Numbered from the stretch's first letter, positions 1 through 8,543 are shown. The stretch is 40,167 nt of DNA from Flammeovirgaceae bacterium (GCA_002691385.1 NZHT01000045.1:1-40167); one strand, 5' to 3'. Notes: generated by a model not told the origin, from the sequence alone. Numbers and translations are program-made.

Positions 1-1949
1 GTATCATATTGACCTCTAAGCCCCTTTGAAACATAGGTATTTTCATTTTTGACACGAAAGACAAAATTTGAGCGGCCTTGAATCATACCCTGGTTAATCA
101 GTTTTTTGGCATATTCATCGACTTTAATAAGGCCTCTATCATATAAAAATTTTGTCCAAAATCGGGAATAGAGTAAATGCCCTGTAGCGTGTTCTGGTCC
201 TCCAACATATAGGTCGACTGATTCCCAATAATCCAACGCTTCGGTTGAAGCGAAGGCTTCATCATTGTTAGGATCCATATATCGGAAAAAATACCAACTT
301 GATCCTGCCCATCCTGGCATCGTAGTTAATTCATAGGGATTTTTGTTTTTATCACTCCAATCTTTGGCTCTACCCAAAGGAGGGGCTCCATTTGCTGTTG
401 GTAGGTACTTGTCAACTTCAGGGAGAATCAATGGCAGCTCATTTTCTTCTAAAAGCTTTGGACACTTATTTTTATATTTTACCGGTATAGGTTCTCCCCA
501 GTAACGTTGTCGGCCAAAGACAGCATCTCTTATCCTATAATTAACCTTAGAAATCCCCATGGATATTTGCTCCAGGACTTCAATACCTTTAGTCATAGCA
601 TCCTTAGGCTTTAAACCATTTAGAAAATCAGAATTTATCATTTTCCCATCTATAGTAGGATCTGCCTCAGTTTCTGTAATTTTTTGATTATCAATGATCT
701 GAGTGATTGGCAATTTATATTTTTTAGCAAAATCAAAGTCTCTTTGATCACCACTAGGTACCGCCATAACTGCACCCGTTCCATATCCGGACAATACATA
801 ATCAGAGATCCATACTGGAATTTTTTGGCCAGAGAATGGATGAAACACATAGCTACCTGTAAATACGCCAGACACTTGTTTTACATTGCTGATGCGATCT
901 CTTTCAGACTTTGCCTTCGTCGCTTCAATATAGGTTTTGACTGTTTGAGCTTGATCAGGGGTTGTTAATTTTAATGTAAGATCACTTTCAGGTGCTATGA
1001 CTATGAAAGTAACTCCAAAAATAGTATCTACTCTAGTAGTAAAAACCTTCACAAAATCTTCACTATTTTCAAACTTAAAATTGATTTCAGCACCTATGGA
1101 TTTCCCAATCCAATTTCGCTGCATATCTTTGATGGCTTCAGGCCATTCAATTTTGTTCAAATCAGTCAATAATCGATCTGCATAGGCCGTTATACGCATA
1201 TTCCATTGTGGCATATTCTTTTTGACGACTGGATGACCTCCTCGTTCTGAAAATCCTTCTTTAACTTCATCATTTGAAAGTACCGTACCTAATTCAGCGC
1301 ACCAATTGACAGTAGTTTCGGCTAAGTAAGTAAGTCTATATTTTGTCAATATAGATTCTTTTTCTTCGATTGAAAAATGGGTCCAATCTTTCGCAGAAAA
1401 GCGTTCAACTTTTTGATCCCCGACCACGTGGCTTCCAACATTGCCATGCTCTTTGAATTGGGCAATTAAAGTATCAATGGATTCCGCTTGGTCATTCTCT
1501 ATATTGTACCAACTGTTATACAAAAGTTTAAATATCCATTGAGTCCATCGATAAAAAGAAGGATCACTTGTTCTGAGTTCTCTTGACCAATCATAAGAGA
1601 ACCCCAAACTTTTGAGTTGTTCTTTGTATTTGTTGATGTTGTGATGAGTAGTAACGGCGGGGTGTTGACCAGTTTGAATGGCATATTGCTCCGCAGGAAG
1701 TCCAAATGAATCAAAGCCCATGGGATGTAAAACATTAAATCCTTTAAGTCTTTTATACCTTGAAACGATGTCAGTAGCGATGTAACCTAGTGGATGCCCT
1801 ACATGCAAACCTGCTCCAGAAGGATAAGGGAACATATCTAAACAATAATATTTAGGTTTATCAGCATCAATATCTACTTTGAAAATGGAATTTTCATTCC
1901 AATATTTTTGCCATTTTTGTTCTACCTCTTTAAAATTGTAATCAGCCAT
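1..1949 (-). CDS. leuS: Leucyl-tRNA synthetase, 5' part (cut by window edge)
   Basis: Class I aminoacyl-tRNA synthetase that charges tRNA-Leu in the cytoplasm. I translated the minus strand from the ATG at 1949; the frame stays open for about 649 codons to the window edge, so the C-terminus is missing. The first ATP-binding motif, in the HIGH position, reads PYPSGAGLHVGHPLGY (HVGH at about residues 49-52). It is followed by the leucyl-type catalytic core, a CP1 editing domain with YGTGAVMAVPSGDQRDFDFA, and TMPGWAGSSWYFFRYMDP near the edge. The KMSKS loop, anticodon-binding domain and C-terminal domain lie outside the window. It is divergent from thyA across about 200 bases and has its own promoter-like box at 1977-1984. 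Identity is certain; only completeness is unknown. Confidence 0.97.
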   Translation of the reverse strand, partial: MADYNFKEVEQKWQKYWNENSIFKVDIDADKPKYYCLDMFPYPSGAGLHVGHPLGYIATDIVSRYKRLKGFNVLHPMGFDSFGLPAEQYAIQTGQHPAVTTHHNINKYKEQLKSLGFSYDWSRELRTSDPSFYRWTQWIFKLLYNSWYNIENDQAESIDTLIAQFKEHGNVGSHVVGDQKVERFSAKDWTHFSIEEKESILTKYRLTYLAETTVNWCAELGTVLSNDEVKEGFSERGGHPVVKKNMPQWNMRITAYADRLLTDLNKIEWPEAIKDMQRNWIGKSIGAEINFKFENSEDFVKVFTTRVDTIFGVTFIVIAPESDLTLKLTTPDQAQTVKTYIEATKAKSERDRISNVKQVSGVFTGSYVFHPFSGQKIPVWISDYVLSGYGTGAVMAVPSGDQRDFDFAKKYKLPITQIIDNQKITETEADPTIDGKMINSDFLNGLKPKDAMTKGIEVLEQISMGISKVNYRIRDAVFGRQRYWGEPIPVKYKNKCPKLLEENELPLILPEVDKYLPTANGAPPLGRAKDWSDKNKNPYELTTMPGWAGSSWYFFRYMDPNNDEAFASTEALDYWESVDLYVGGPEHATGHLLYSRFWTKFLYDRGLIKVDEYAKKLINQGMIQGRSNFVFRVKNENTYVSKGLRGQYD

Positions 1950-1976
1950 TTTAATAGTGCATCTTTTTAAAAAGAG

Positions 1977-1984
1977 CAAATGTA
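1977..1984 (-). promoter_or_regulatory. Predicted Bacteroidota -7 box for leuS
   Basis: On the minus strand this reads TACATTTG, a perfect match to the Bacteroidota sigma-A -7 consensus TAnnTTTG. Transcription starting about 7 bases downstream would give a leader of about 20 bases before the leuS ATG at 1949. I see no clean TTTG -33 box at the right distance, only T-rich sequence. Confidence 0.5.
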
Positions 1985-2118
1985 TTTAAAGCAATAATAA
2001 AATGTTTTAATATTGTCCAAATACACGAAATATATTATTCATTTTGAAATAAAAGGACAAAATATTAAATAGATAAATAAACCTGCTCAATTGTTCCTTT
2101 AATTTTCATAAGAAATGT

Positions 2119-2126
2119 TATTTTCG
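2119..2126 (+). promoter_or_regulatory. Possible -7 box for thyA
   Basis: Reads TATTTTCG, one mismatch from TAnnTTTG, 25 bases before the thyA ATG. The -33 element is not convincing (a TTG about 25 bases upstream). This is a weak prediction that rests on position and family resemblance. Confidence 0.3.
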
Positions 2127-2151
2127 TATTTATGAGAAAATAATTGATTTA

Positions 2152-2946
2152 ATGAAACAATACCATGATTTGATGCACCGTATTTTAAACGAAGGGGTGA
2201 GCAAAGAGGATAGAACTGGAACGGGCACCAAAAGTGTTTTTGGTCATCAAATGAGATTCGATCTTTCTCAGGGATTCCCTCTATTGACAACAAAAAAAGT
2301 CCATACTAAATCAATTATTCATGAGTTATTATGGTTTCTTATGGGTGATCAAAATATTGGATATCTTAAAGAAAATGGGGTTTCCATTTGGGATGAATGG
2401 GCCAATGCGCAAGGTGATTTAGGTCCAGTATATGGTGTTCAATGGCGAAGTTGGCATAGAGCGGATGGATCCACTATTGACCAAATAAGTAATGTGGTTG
2501 ATCAAATTAAAATAAATCCAGACTCCAGAAGACTGATCGTAAGCGCATGGAATGTTGCAGAAGTTGAATATATGGCGTTACCACCTTGCCATATGATGTT
2601 TCAGTTTTATGTAGCTCAAGGGAAATTATCTTGTCAGCTTTATCAAAGAAGTGCTGATGTCTTTTTGGGAGTGCCTTTCAATATTGCCTCATATGCGCTA
2701 CTTACAATTATGATTGCCAAGGTTACTCAATTGGAACTGGGAGAATTCATACATACATTGGGTGATGCACATATTTACAATAACCATTTTAAACAGGCAA
2801 AATTACAATTATCAAGATCTTTCAGAAAGCTGCCAGAGATTAGATTGAATCCGTTGGTTGATGATTTGTTTAATTTTAAATATGAAGATATAGAGATCCT
2901 CAATTATGATCCACATCCTCATATTAAAGCGAACGTAGCGGTTTAA
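2152..2946 (+). CDS. thyA: Thymidylate synthase
   Basis: Makes dTMP from dUMP, using methylene-tetrahydrofolate as one-carbon donor and reductant; cytoplasmic homodimer in the family. The 264-residue length equals that of the E. coli enzyme. Visible hallmarks are [11 protein letters not shown] near residue 21 (phosphate-binding loop), the [12 protein letters not shown] block with catalytic Cys146 (same number as in E. coli), the [16 protein letters not shown] block and GDAHIYNNH near the C-terminus. It stands alone: leuS is divergent upstream, and the efflux pair starts about 190 bases downstream. dihydrofolate reductase, often the neighbour of thyA, is not adjacent here. The start ATG is the first in frame and matches the family N-terminus. 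Confidence 0.98.
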   Translation: MKQYHDLMHRILNEGVSKEDRTGTGTKSVFGHQMRFDLSQGFPLLTTKKVHTKSIIHELLWFLMGDQNIGYLKENGVSIWDEWANAQGDLGPVYGVQWRSWHRADGSTIDQISNVVDQIKINPDSRRLIVSAWNVAEVEYMALPPCHMMFQFYVAQGKLSCQLYQRSADVFLGVPFNIASYALLTIMIAKVTQLELGEFIHTLGDAHIYNNHFKQAKLQLSRSFRKLPEIRLNPLVDDLFNFKYEDIEILNYDPHPHIKANVAV

Positions 2947-3133
2947 TATTATTTTTTTTTAAATTCGTACTTTAATTTTTTTTTTTAAGGTATATATAAT
3001 ACAAAATTCTAAATTTTCTTCCTAGAACTGCTTCGGAAGCCAATTATTCTGCTCAAATGAAATAGAAAGATGAAAAACTTGACATGCCTAATACTCTCAG
3101 ATGGTTAATTTTAAAAGTATTAATTTTTTTTTA

Positions 3134-4612
3134 ATGATTGGTAAAATGCGGCATATTTATATTTTTTTGTTTCCTTTTTTGACACTTCCTCTAGGCCATT
3201 TTTGTATTGCCCAAGGAGAATCTCGTCAGCTCAATCTTCAAGAATGCATTGATATTGCGTTAGAAAATAATTTGATGGTAAAAAGGAGTACCTTAAATGC
3301 AGAACTTTCAAAGGTTTCGGTGCAAGAATCACAAGCAAGTCGATTACCCAGTTTAAACTTAGGAGCAAATTATGGAAATAATTGGGGACGATCCATTGAT
3401 CCTACGACCAATTCTTTTATTGCCCAGCAGATTACCACTTCGGGCTTATCAGGGAATTCAAGCTTAAACTTATTTGCAGGTGGACAAATTCATTTTTCTA
3501 TCAAACAATCCCAGCTTAACCTATCCGCTGCTCAATACGATTTGGCAAGTACCAAAGACAATATTGCTATGAATATTGCCAATTTCTATTTGAATGTCAT
3601 CTTTAATCAAGAATTATTGGAAAATGCCCTTCTTCAGCTGACTTCGACTCAACAACAATTGAGCCGCACAAAGCGCTTGGTGACAGTGGGCTCTTTACCT
3701 AGAACCTCTGAATTAGCATTGGTCAGTCAATTGGCTGGGGATCAAGTAACCTTAATCAATGCACAAAATAGTCTGGCATTAGCTATCTTAAATTTAAAAC
3801 AAGCCATGCTAATACCGGCATCGGATAAAATTGAAATAGTAATTCCAGATATTGATGTAGAGCAATTAATTGCTGAAAATCAAACTATCCAAGAAATTTA
3901 TGATTTTGCAGTAGGGGTGAGACCTGAAATTAAAAGTGCTTATATGCGTGTGGAGTCTGCAAACGTCGGTTTAAAATTATCAAAAGGTGCCTATTATCCT
4001 TCCCTAAGATTGAATGCTAACTTATTTACTAACTATTCTGATTTTGCTGATCGAGAGAGAATTTTATATGATAATACGGCTCCTGTGATCCAAGAAGTTC
4101 CGATCGGTTTTTACATAGATGATAGCATGTTAGAAGTTCCTGTATATTCAAGAGTTACATCTGGAACCATAATTGGTACGGAATCTTTTAATCGTCCGAG
4201 ACAGTGGAGAGAAAATTTTAGTCAGGCATTAAGCTTTAATCTATCCGTACCTATCTTTAATAATCTTCGAACCAACTCCAATATTCAAAGGGCAAAAATA
4301 CAGCTGCAACAGGCTGAAATTTCAGTAAAAGAACAAACGAATCAACTTCGCCAAGCAATTGAAACAGCATTTAATGATACCCAAGCCAGTCAAAAAAGTT
4401 TCCTTGCTTCCAAAAAGCAAGTAGAAGCATTAGAAGAAACCCTTAGAATTATTGAAAGTCAATATAATTTGGGGGGAGCCAATTTTACAGAATATCAAAT
4501 TGCAAGTAATAATCTTTTTGTGGCAAAATCAGATTTAGCTCGCTCTAAATTCAATTATGTTTTCAAACAAAAAATATTAGATTTCTATCAAAATCGACCC
4601 TTAACTTTCTAG
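3134..4612 (+). CDS. TolC-family outer membrane efflux protein
   Basis: Outer-membrane channel with a periplasmic alpha-barrel, expected to form the exit duct of a tripartite efflux pump. After the signal sequence (MRHIYIFLFPFLTLPLGHFCIAQ) the mature part begins with LNLQECIDIALENN, the standard opening of the outer-membrane factor family. Two long helical repeats follow, with many Gln, Ala and Ser residues, and FNLSVPIFNN before the second helical half. Length is usual for the family. The longest frame starts at 3101, but ATGs at 3134 and 3146 give more normal signal peptides; I chose 3134. The stop is one base before the ATG of the adaptor gene, so the two are certainly co-transcribed. The substrate cannot be told. 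Confidence 0.92.
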   Translation: MIGKMRHIYIFLFPFLTLPLGHFCIAQGESRQLNLQECIDIALENNLMVKRSTLNAELSKVSVQESQASRLPSLNLGANYGNNWGRSIDPTTNSFIAQQITTSGLSGNSSLNLFAGGQIHFSIKQSQLNLSAAQYDLASTKDNIAMNIANFYLNVIFNQELLENALLQLTSTQQQLSRTKRLVTVGSLPRTSELALVSQLAGDQVTLINAQNSLALAILNLKQAMLIPASDKIEIVIPDIDVEQLIAENQTIQEIYDFAVGVRPEIKSAYMRVESANVGLKLSKGAYYPSLRLNANLFTNYSDFADRERILYDNTAPVIQEVPIGFYIDDSMLEVPVYSRVTSGTIIGTESFNRPRQWRENFSQALSFNLSVPIFNNLRTNSNIQRAKIQLQQAEISVKEQTNQLRQAIETAFNDTQASQKSFLASKKQVEALEETLRIIESQYNLGGANFTEYQIASNNLFVAKSDLARSKFNYVFKQKILDFYQNRPLTF

Positions 4613-4613
4613 C

Positions 4614-6029
4614 ATGAAAATTCCTAATCAAAAAAAGTCAAATAATAGACTGATTCTTATTTTGTCCGTCCTCGTAGGCTTGTTACTGTTATTTGCCATT
4701 ATTGGAAAATCATTGGGTTGGGTGGGCAAGCAAAAGATGTTTGAAGTAGATATGGCTAAAGTATCTTTTGAAACCATTGTTGAAAAAGTAAGTGCTTCAG
4801 GAATGGTGCGTCCGGTGATAGAAGTAAAAATAAGTCCTGAAGTAGCTGGTGAGATTATTGAGCTCCAGATTAAAGAAGGCGACTCTGTGAAAACAGGAGA
4901 TTTATTACTCAAGATTAGACCAGATAATTTCATATCATCTCTAAATCGTTCTAAAGCCAACTTAAATCAACAAAAAGCCAATTTAGCTGCTTCTAAGGCT
5001 AATTTAGCTAGGTCAGAAGCGGGGTTTTATAGGTCTCAATTAGAATTTAATAGACAATCGCTTTTGCATAAAGAAGAAATGATTTCGGATGCAGAATATG
5101 AGTTAGCAGAAGCTAATTATAAAATAGCGACTCAAGATTTAGAATCAGCTAAGCAAATGGTTGAGGCTGGAGTTCATATTGTTAAAAGTTCACAAGCAAC
5201 GGTAGATGAAGCAAAAGAGAATCTTATGTTAACCAATATTCAGGCACCAATGACGGGTATTGTTTCTAAGTTAGATGTAGAAAAAGGGGAGACAGTTGTA
5301 GGAACAATTCAAATGCAGGGTACGGAGATGTTAAGAATTGCGGATTTAACTAATATGGAGGTAAGGGTAGATGTGAATGAAAATGATATTATTAAAATAT
5401 CAATAGGTGATACTGCCTTGATAGATGTTGATTCTTATTCTTACTTAAAAAAAGAATTTAAGGGAGTCGTAACTCAGATAGCTAATTCAGCTAATAATAA
5501 AGTTTCTTCGGATGCCGTGACAGAGTTTGAAGTAAGAATTCATATATTGAATGACTCATATCAAGATTTACTTGAGGAAATGAATATTATTTATCCTTTT
5601 AGACCTGGAATGACTGCGAGTGTAGAAATCATCACTATGATCAAGGATAATATTTTAACTGTCCCTTTATCTGCTGTAACGACGCGTAAAGAAACAAAGA
5701 AAGGATCTGTTGAGTCGCAAGACGAAGCGGAAGAGGCTTCCGATGATAAGAGTTCTCAAGATCAGGAAGAGAATATTGAATCTGAAAGTGAAGTCCTTGA
5801 AGAAATAGTTTTTGTTCATCTAGAAGGAAAAGTTAAAAAAGTCAAAGTTCAGACGGGTATCAGTGATTTTGAAAATATTGAAATAATTTCAGGGTTATCT
5901 GCTGATGATGAAATCGTTACGGGTCCTTTTTTGTTGGTCTCTAAACGCTTAAAAGACAAAAGCGCAGTAGTGCTTAGAGAGAAAAATCTTAAAGATCAAA
6001 ATGAAGATGAAGAGAATGCTAATGATTAA
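4614..6029 (+). CDS. HlyD/MacA-type periplasmic adaptor (membrane fusion protein)
   Basis: Links an inner-membrane transporter to the TolC-like channel encoded just upstream (one base between the genes). Residues 12-31 form an N-terminal membrane anchor. Residues 70-102 are the first half of the lipoyl-like domain (GEIIELQIKEGDSVKTGDLL). About 107-203 form an alpha-helical hairpin rich in Ala, Lys and Gln, and about 209-245 are the second lipoyl half with APMTGIVSKLDVEKGE. Beta-barrel and membrane-proximal domains follow. An unusual, strongly acidic, Ser/Glu/Asp-rich linker of about 30 residues (366-397) interrupts the membrane-proximal part. The MacB-type ABC permease or RND pump that normally completes such an operon is absent: the next gene is maf on the other strand. 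The last 11 bases overlap the maf 3' end. Confidence 0.92.
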   Translation: MKIPNQKKSNNRLILILSVLVGLLLLFAIIGKSLGWVGKQKMFEVDMAKVSFETIVEKVSASGMVRPVIEVKISPEVAGEIIELQIKEGDSVKTGDLLLKIRPDNFISSLNRSKANLNQQKANLAASKANLARSEAGFYRSQLEFNRQSLLHKEEMISDAEYELAEANYKIATQDLESAKQMVEAGVHIVKSSQATVDEAKENLMLTNIQAPMTGIVSKLDVEKGETVVGTIQMQGTEMLRIADLTNMEVRVDVNENDIIKISIGDTALIDVDSYSYLKKEFKGVVTQIANSANNKVSSDAVTEFEVRIHILNDSYQDLLEEMNIIYPFRPGMTASVEIITMIKDNILTVPLSAVTTRKETKKGSVESQDEAEEASDDKSSQDQEENIESESEVLEEIVFVHLEGKVKKVKVQTGISDFENIEIISGLSADDEIVTGPFLLVSKRLKDKSAVVLREKNLKDQNEDEENAND

Positions 6030-6603
6030 ATGGTACAATGTGAAATTTGTCTTTGAGAACTTTGAAAAGTTCTTGAATAGGCAATCCAACTACGTTATAA
6101 TAGCAACCTTTGATACTCGTAACTCCGATCATCCCTATCCATTCTTGAATCCCATAGCCCCCCGCTTTGTCAAATGGTTTAAAGGTATCAATATAAAAAT
6201 GAATTTCCTTTGAAGACAACATTTTAAAGGAGACATCAGTGGTTGAAGAAAAAGAAATAATTCGAGTTGGATTTGAAATACAAACACCCGTAACCACTTG
6301 GTGAGTCTGACCTGATAACCTTTCGAGCATGCTTTTGGCCTCATTAAAATTATTTGGTTTTCCCAAAATTTCGTCTCCAAAGAGCACGGTAGTATCAGCA
6401 GTAATGATGGTTCCCTTGTTAAAAACCCTTTGGTGACATTTATTTTTTTGGACTGCGAGAAACTCAGCAACCTCATTTTTAACCATATTGACTGGGAAAG
6501 ATTCCTCCACTTCAACCGATTTTACTTCAAATTTGTAGTTTGCATCTTTGAGTATTTGTTTTCTTCTTGGTGAATGGGAGCTTAAGATTAAATGATCAGC
6601 CAT
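6019..6603 (-). CDS. maf: Maf-like nucleoside triphosphate pyrophosphatase
   Basis: Cytoplasmic house-cleaning enzyme of the Maf/HAM1 fold that hydrolyses non-canonical or excess nucleoside triphosphates to monophosphate and pyrophosphate. The 194-residue length is normal. Visible motifs are LSSHSPRRKQIL (residues 7-18, the SxSPRR nucleotide-binding loop), TADTTV with Asp70 (the ADT catalytic motif), GKP at 81-83, SGQTHQVVTGV (about 97-107), and FDKAGGYGIQEW with GCYYNVVGLP near the end. Its 3' end overlaps the convergent adaptor gene by 11 bases. Upstream lies a degraded biotin-carboxylase fragment on the same strand. YhdE-like (dTTP/UTP) and YceF-like (m7GTP) subtypes are not separated with certainty; the GYGIQ-type C-terminal motif favours the YhdE side. 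Confidence 0.93.
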   Translation of the reverse strand: MADHLILSSHSPRRKQILKDANYKFEVKSVEVEESFPVNMVKNEVAEFLAVQKNKCHQRVFNKGTIITADTTVLFGDEILGKPNNFNEAKSMLERLSGQTHQVVTGVCISNPTRIISFSSTTDVSFKMLSSKEIHFYIDTFKPFDKAGGYGIQEWIGMIGVTSIKGCYYNVVGLPIQELFKVLKDKFHIVPFNH

Positions 6604-6632
6604 AATACATGAATAAAAGGTTGAAACTAAAG

Positions 6633-6780
6633 TTATAATAGGTTATTTTCTGAATCAATTTCTCCAAGATGAGACATTCTTACTAATCGCTTTCTCTGCT
6701 CACCTCTTGCTTCCCCGAATGATTTTTACTGCTATTTTACCCCGATTGGTAATCAGTATTTTGGTAATATTTTTAATCAT
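6633..6780 (-). pseudogene. Remnant of a biotin carboxylase N-terminus
   Basis: Reading the minus strand from the ATG at 6780 gives a 26-residue open frame with ILITNRGKIAVKIIR, ending at a TGA at 6700-6702. This is almost the biotin carboxylase N-terminal signature (ILIANRGEIAVRIIR) of acetyl-, propionyl- and pyruvate carboxylases. After a frame change, the next stretch reads RLVRMSHLGEIDSENN and stops at 6633. It resembles the later VRMADEAVHLGE block with the intervening residues lost. A TTTG-21-TATCCTTG pair (6798-6830, minus strand) could be its former promoter. I see no further carboxylase sequence before maf. The first segment is a strong match, the second suggestive. A short functional peptide is the alternative. 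Confidence 0.6.
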
Positions 6781-6836
6781 TGTTCATTTATTTTATTCAA
6801 GGATAATAGTTATCGCTAAAATATATCAAACTGTGA

Positions 6837-6866
6837 TTTGTACAGAGACAATTTGTATTAACTTTG
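6837..6866 (+). promoter_or_regulatory. Strong Bacteroidota promoter for the SPT/KBL-family gene
   Basis: TTTG at 6837-6840 and TAACTTTG at 6859-6866, 18 bases apart. Both are perfect matches to the TTTG / TAnnTTTG consensus and its usual spacing. Predicted transcription start is near 6873, giving a leader of about 23 bases before the ATG at 6896. It is the best-formed promoter in the window. Confidence 0.7.
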
Positions 6867-6895
6867 CGCATTATATTTATATGGTATAAGATAAT

Positions 6896-8161
6896 ATGGA
6901 TTTATTTGAAAAACTATTAAAAGATAGGGGTCATTTAGGTAGCCATTCTCATGTGGATGATAATTATTATATGTTTCCCAAATTAGAAGGGGAAATAGCA
7001 CCTAGGATGATGTTTAAGGGTAAAGAGATGCTTACCTGGAGTCTGAATAATTATTTGGGTTTAGCCAACCATCCTGAAGTAAGAAAAGCAGATATGCAGG
7101 CTGCTGCAGATTGGGGTTTAGGATATCCTATGGGGGCTCGCATGATGACAGGAAATTCAGATTATCACGAGCAGCTCGAACAGGAGTTGGCCACATTTGT
7201 TGGAAAGGAGACAGGCATGTTGCTAAATTTCGGTTATCAAGGTATTATGTCTGTGATAGATGCTCTTGTTGATCGAAAAGATGTTATTGTTTATGATGCA
7301 GAATCACATGCTTGTATCATTGATGGTTTAAGACTCCATATGGGTAAAAGATTTGTCTATCCTCATAATGACATAGACAATCTTAAAATACAATTAGGGC
7401 GTGCTGAAAAGCTCACTAAAGATTCTGGTGGTGGAATTCTCGTTATTACAGAAGGTGTTTTTGGGATGTCAGGTAATATGGGAGATTTGAAGTCAATTGT
7501 AAATTTGAAGGAAAATTTTAATTTCCGATTACTTGTCGATGATGCTCATGGTTTTGGAACTATGGGAGCGACAGGTGCCGGAGCTGGTGAAGAGCAAAAC
7601 GCACAGGGAGGGGTTGATATTTATTTTTCAACATTTGCTAAATCAATGGCTAGTATAGGAGCATTTATTGCTGGAGATTTTAATATTATCGATCATTTAA
7701 AGTACAATATTAGATCTCAAATTTTTGCTAAAACATTGCCTATGCCTTTGGTTATTGGAAACCTCAAAAGACTTGAGTTGCTAAGATCTAATCCAGACTT
7801 GAGAAACCAGCTTTGGATTATTGTTAATGCCATACAGAATGGTTTAAGAGAAAAAGGGTTTGATATTGGAACCACTCAATCAGCGGTGACTCCTGTGCTT
7901 TTAAATGGAACTACCTATGAAGCCATGAATATGGTGAGAGACTTGAGAAATGAATACAATATATTTTGTTCTGTTATTGCTTACCCTGTAGTCCCCAAAG
8001 GAGTTATTATGCTTAGGATTATACCCACAGCGGCTCATACTTTAGAAGATGTTGCGCAAACTATATTAGCTTTTGAAAAGGTAAAAATAAAGTTGGATGC
8101 TGGTTTTTATGCGGATCAAGGTGAAAAGGCAGCTATTTTAGCTAAAAAGGCAGGATTATAA
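6896..8161 (+). CDS. spt: PLP-dependent alpha-oxoamine synthase, serine palmitoyltransferase-like
   Basis: Fold-type I PLP enzyme that condenses an amino acid with an acyl-CoA. The 421 residues show NNYLGLANHPEV (about 51-62), GARMMTGNSDYHEQLE (80-95), the substrate His in ESHACIIDG (His138), cofactor-binding VDDAHGFGTMG (Asp216, His218), and the PLP lysine in STFAKSMASIGAFIAG (Lys249). The TFxKS...GGF-like context around the lysine resembles serine palmitoyltransferase more than 2-amino-3-ketobutyrate CoA ligase. Bacteroidota need such an enzyme to make sphingolipids, so the first step of sphingolipid synthesis (serine plus palmitoyl-CoA to 3-ketosphinganine) is the likely role. KBL is the alternative, and public annotations of this group mix the two names. 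It is transcribed from the promoter at 6837-6866. The following gene has a separate leader. Confidence 0.85.
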   Translation: MDLFEKLLKDRGHLGSHSHVDDNYYMFPKLEGEIAPRMMFKGKEMLTWSLNNYLGLANHPEVRKADMQAAADWGLGYPMGARMMTGNSDYHEQLEQELATFVGKETGMLLNFGYQGIMSVIDALVDRKDVIVYDAESHACIIDGLRLHMGKRFVYPHNDIDNLKIQLGRAEKLTKDSGGGILVITEGVFGMSGNMGDLKSIVNLKENFNFRLLVDDAHGFGTMGATGAGAGEEQNAQGGVDIYFSTFAKSMASIGAFIAGDFNIIDHLKYNIRSQIFAKTLPMPLVIGNLKRLELLRSNPDLRNQLWIIVNAIQNGLREKGFDIGTTQSAVTPVLLNGTTYEAMNMVRDLRNEYNIFCSVIAYPVVPKGVIMLRIIPTAAHTLEDVAQTILAFEKVKIKLDAGFYADQGEKAAILAKKAGL

Positions 8162-8243
8162 TAAAAAAATTAGTTTTTCTTGTTTTATTTTTTTTATTTA
8201 GTAATATAGTAATACATTTTAAACTGTTAAATCAAATATAACA

Positions 8244-8417
8244 ATGAAAAGATTCAATCAACTTAAAGAACTAGTAGATGCCCTAGAAGGGGATTTTGAA
8301 AAGTTTTACGATAAAGGAAATAACGCTGCTGGTACTCGAGTTAGAAAAGGGATGCAGGAGATGAAAAATGTGGCCCAAGAAATTAGAATTGAGGTACAGG
8401 CTAAAAAGAACTCATAG
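8244..8417 (+). CDS. Small Hc1-type histone-like protein
   Basis: A 57-residue protein, MKRFNQLKELVDALEGD... ending in QAKKNS. It contains FEKFYDKGNNAAGTRVRKGM and a basic, helical second half (NVAQEIRIEVQAKK). This matches the short histone H1/Hc1-like family found throughout the Bacteroidota, thought to bind DNA or nucleoid. No other gene overlaps it. The leader (about 80 bases) ends in AAATATAACAATG, similar to the leader of the Bor-like gene at 9098. A weak -7-like TACATTTT lies at 8213-8220. A hairpin terminator follows 24 bases after the stop, so the gene is probably transcribed alone. Confidence 0.88.
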   Translation: MKRFNQLKELVDALEGDFEKFYDKGNNAAGTRVRKGMQEMKNVAQEIRIEVQAKKNS

Positions 8418-8440
8418 GACTTATATACTTTGTAGTATAT

Positions 8441-8471
8441 AAAAGGATCAGTTTACTCTGATCCTTTTTTT
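8441..8471 (+). terminator. Intrinsic terminator after the histone-like gene
   Basis: Nine-base stem AAGGATCAG (8443-8451) / CTGATCCTT (8458-8466), loop TTTACT, followed by a run of T to 8471. The A-rich left flank makes it potentially active in both directions. It is nearly identical in form to the terminator at 9412-9444. Confidence 0.85.
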
Positions 8472-8543
8472 ATGCTTAGTAAAAAGGAATGAAATGAATT
8501 AAAATGTATTTCAACATAATTAAATTAATTGATTGATTTATCT

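Noticed and set aside
4614-6213. Small plus-strand frame at 6001-6213 as a continuation of the efflux operon
   Set aside because: It lies antisense to maf and has no transporter features.
6707-6889. 60-residue plus-strand open frame before the SPT-like gene
   Set aside because: It runs through the promoter at 6837-6866 and opposite the biotin carboxylase relic; its product is a hydrophobic run without family resemblance.
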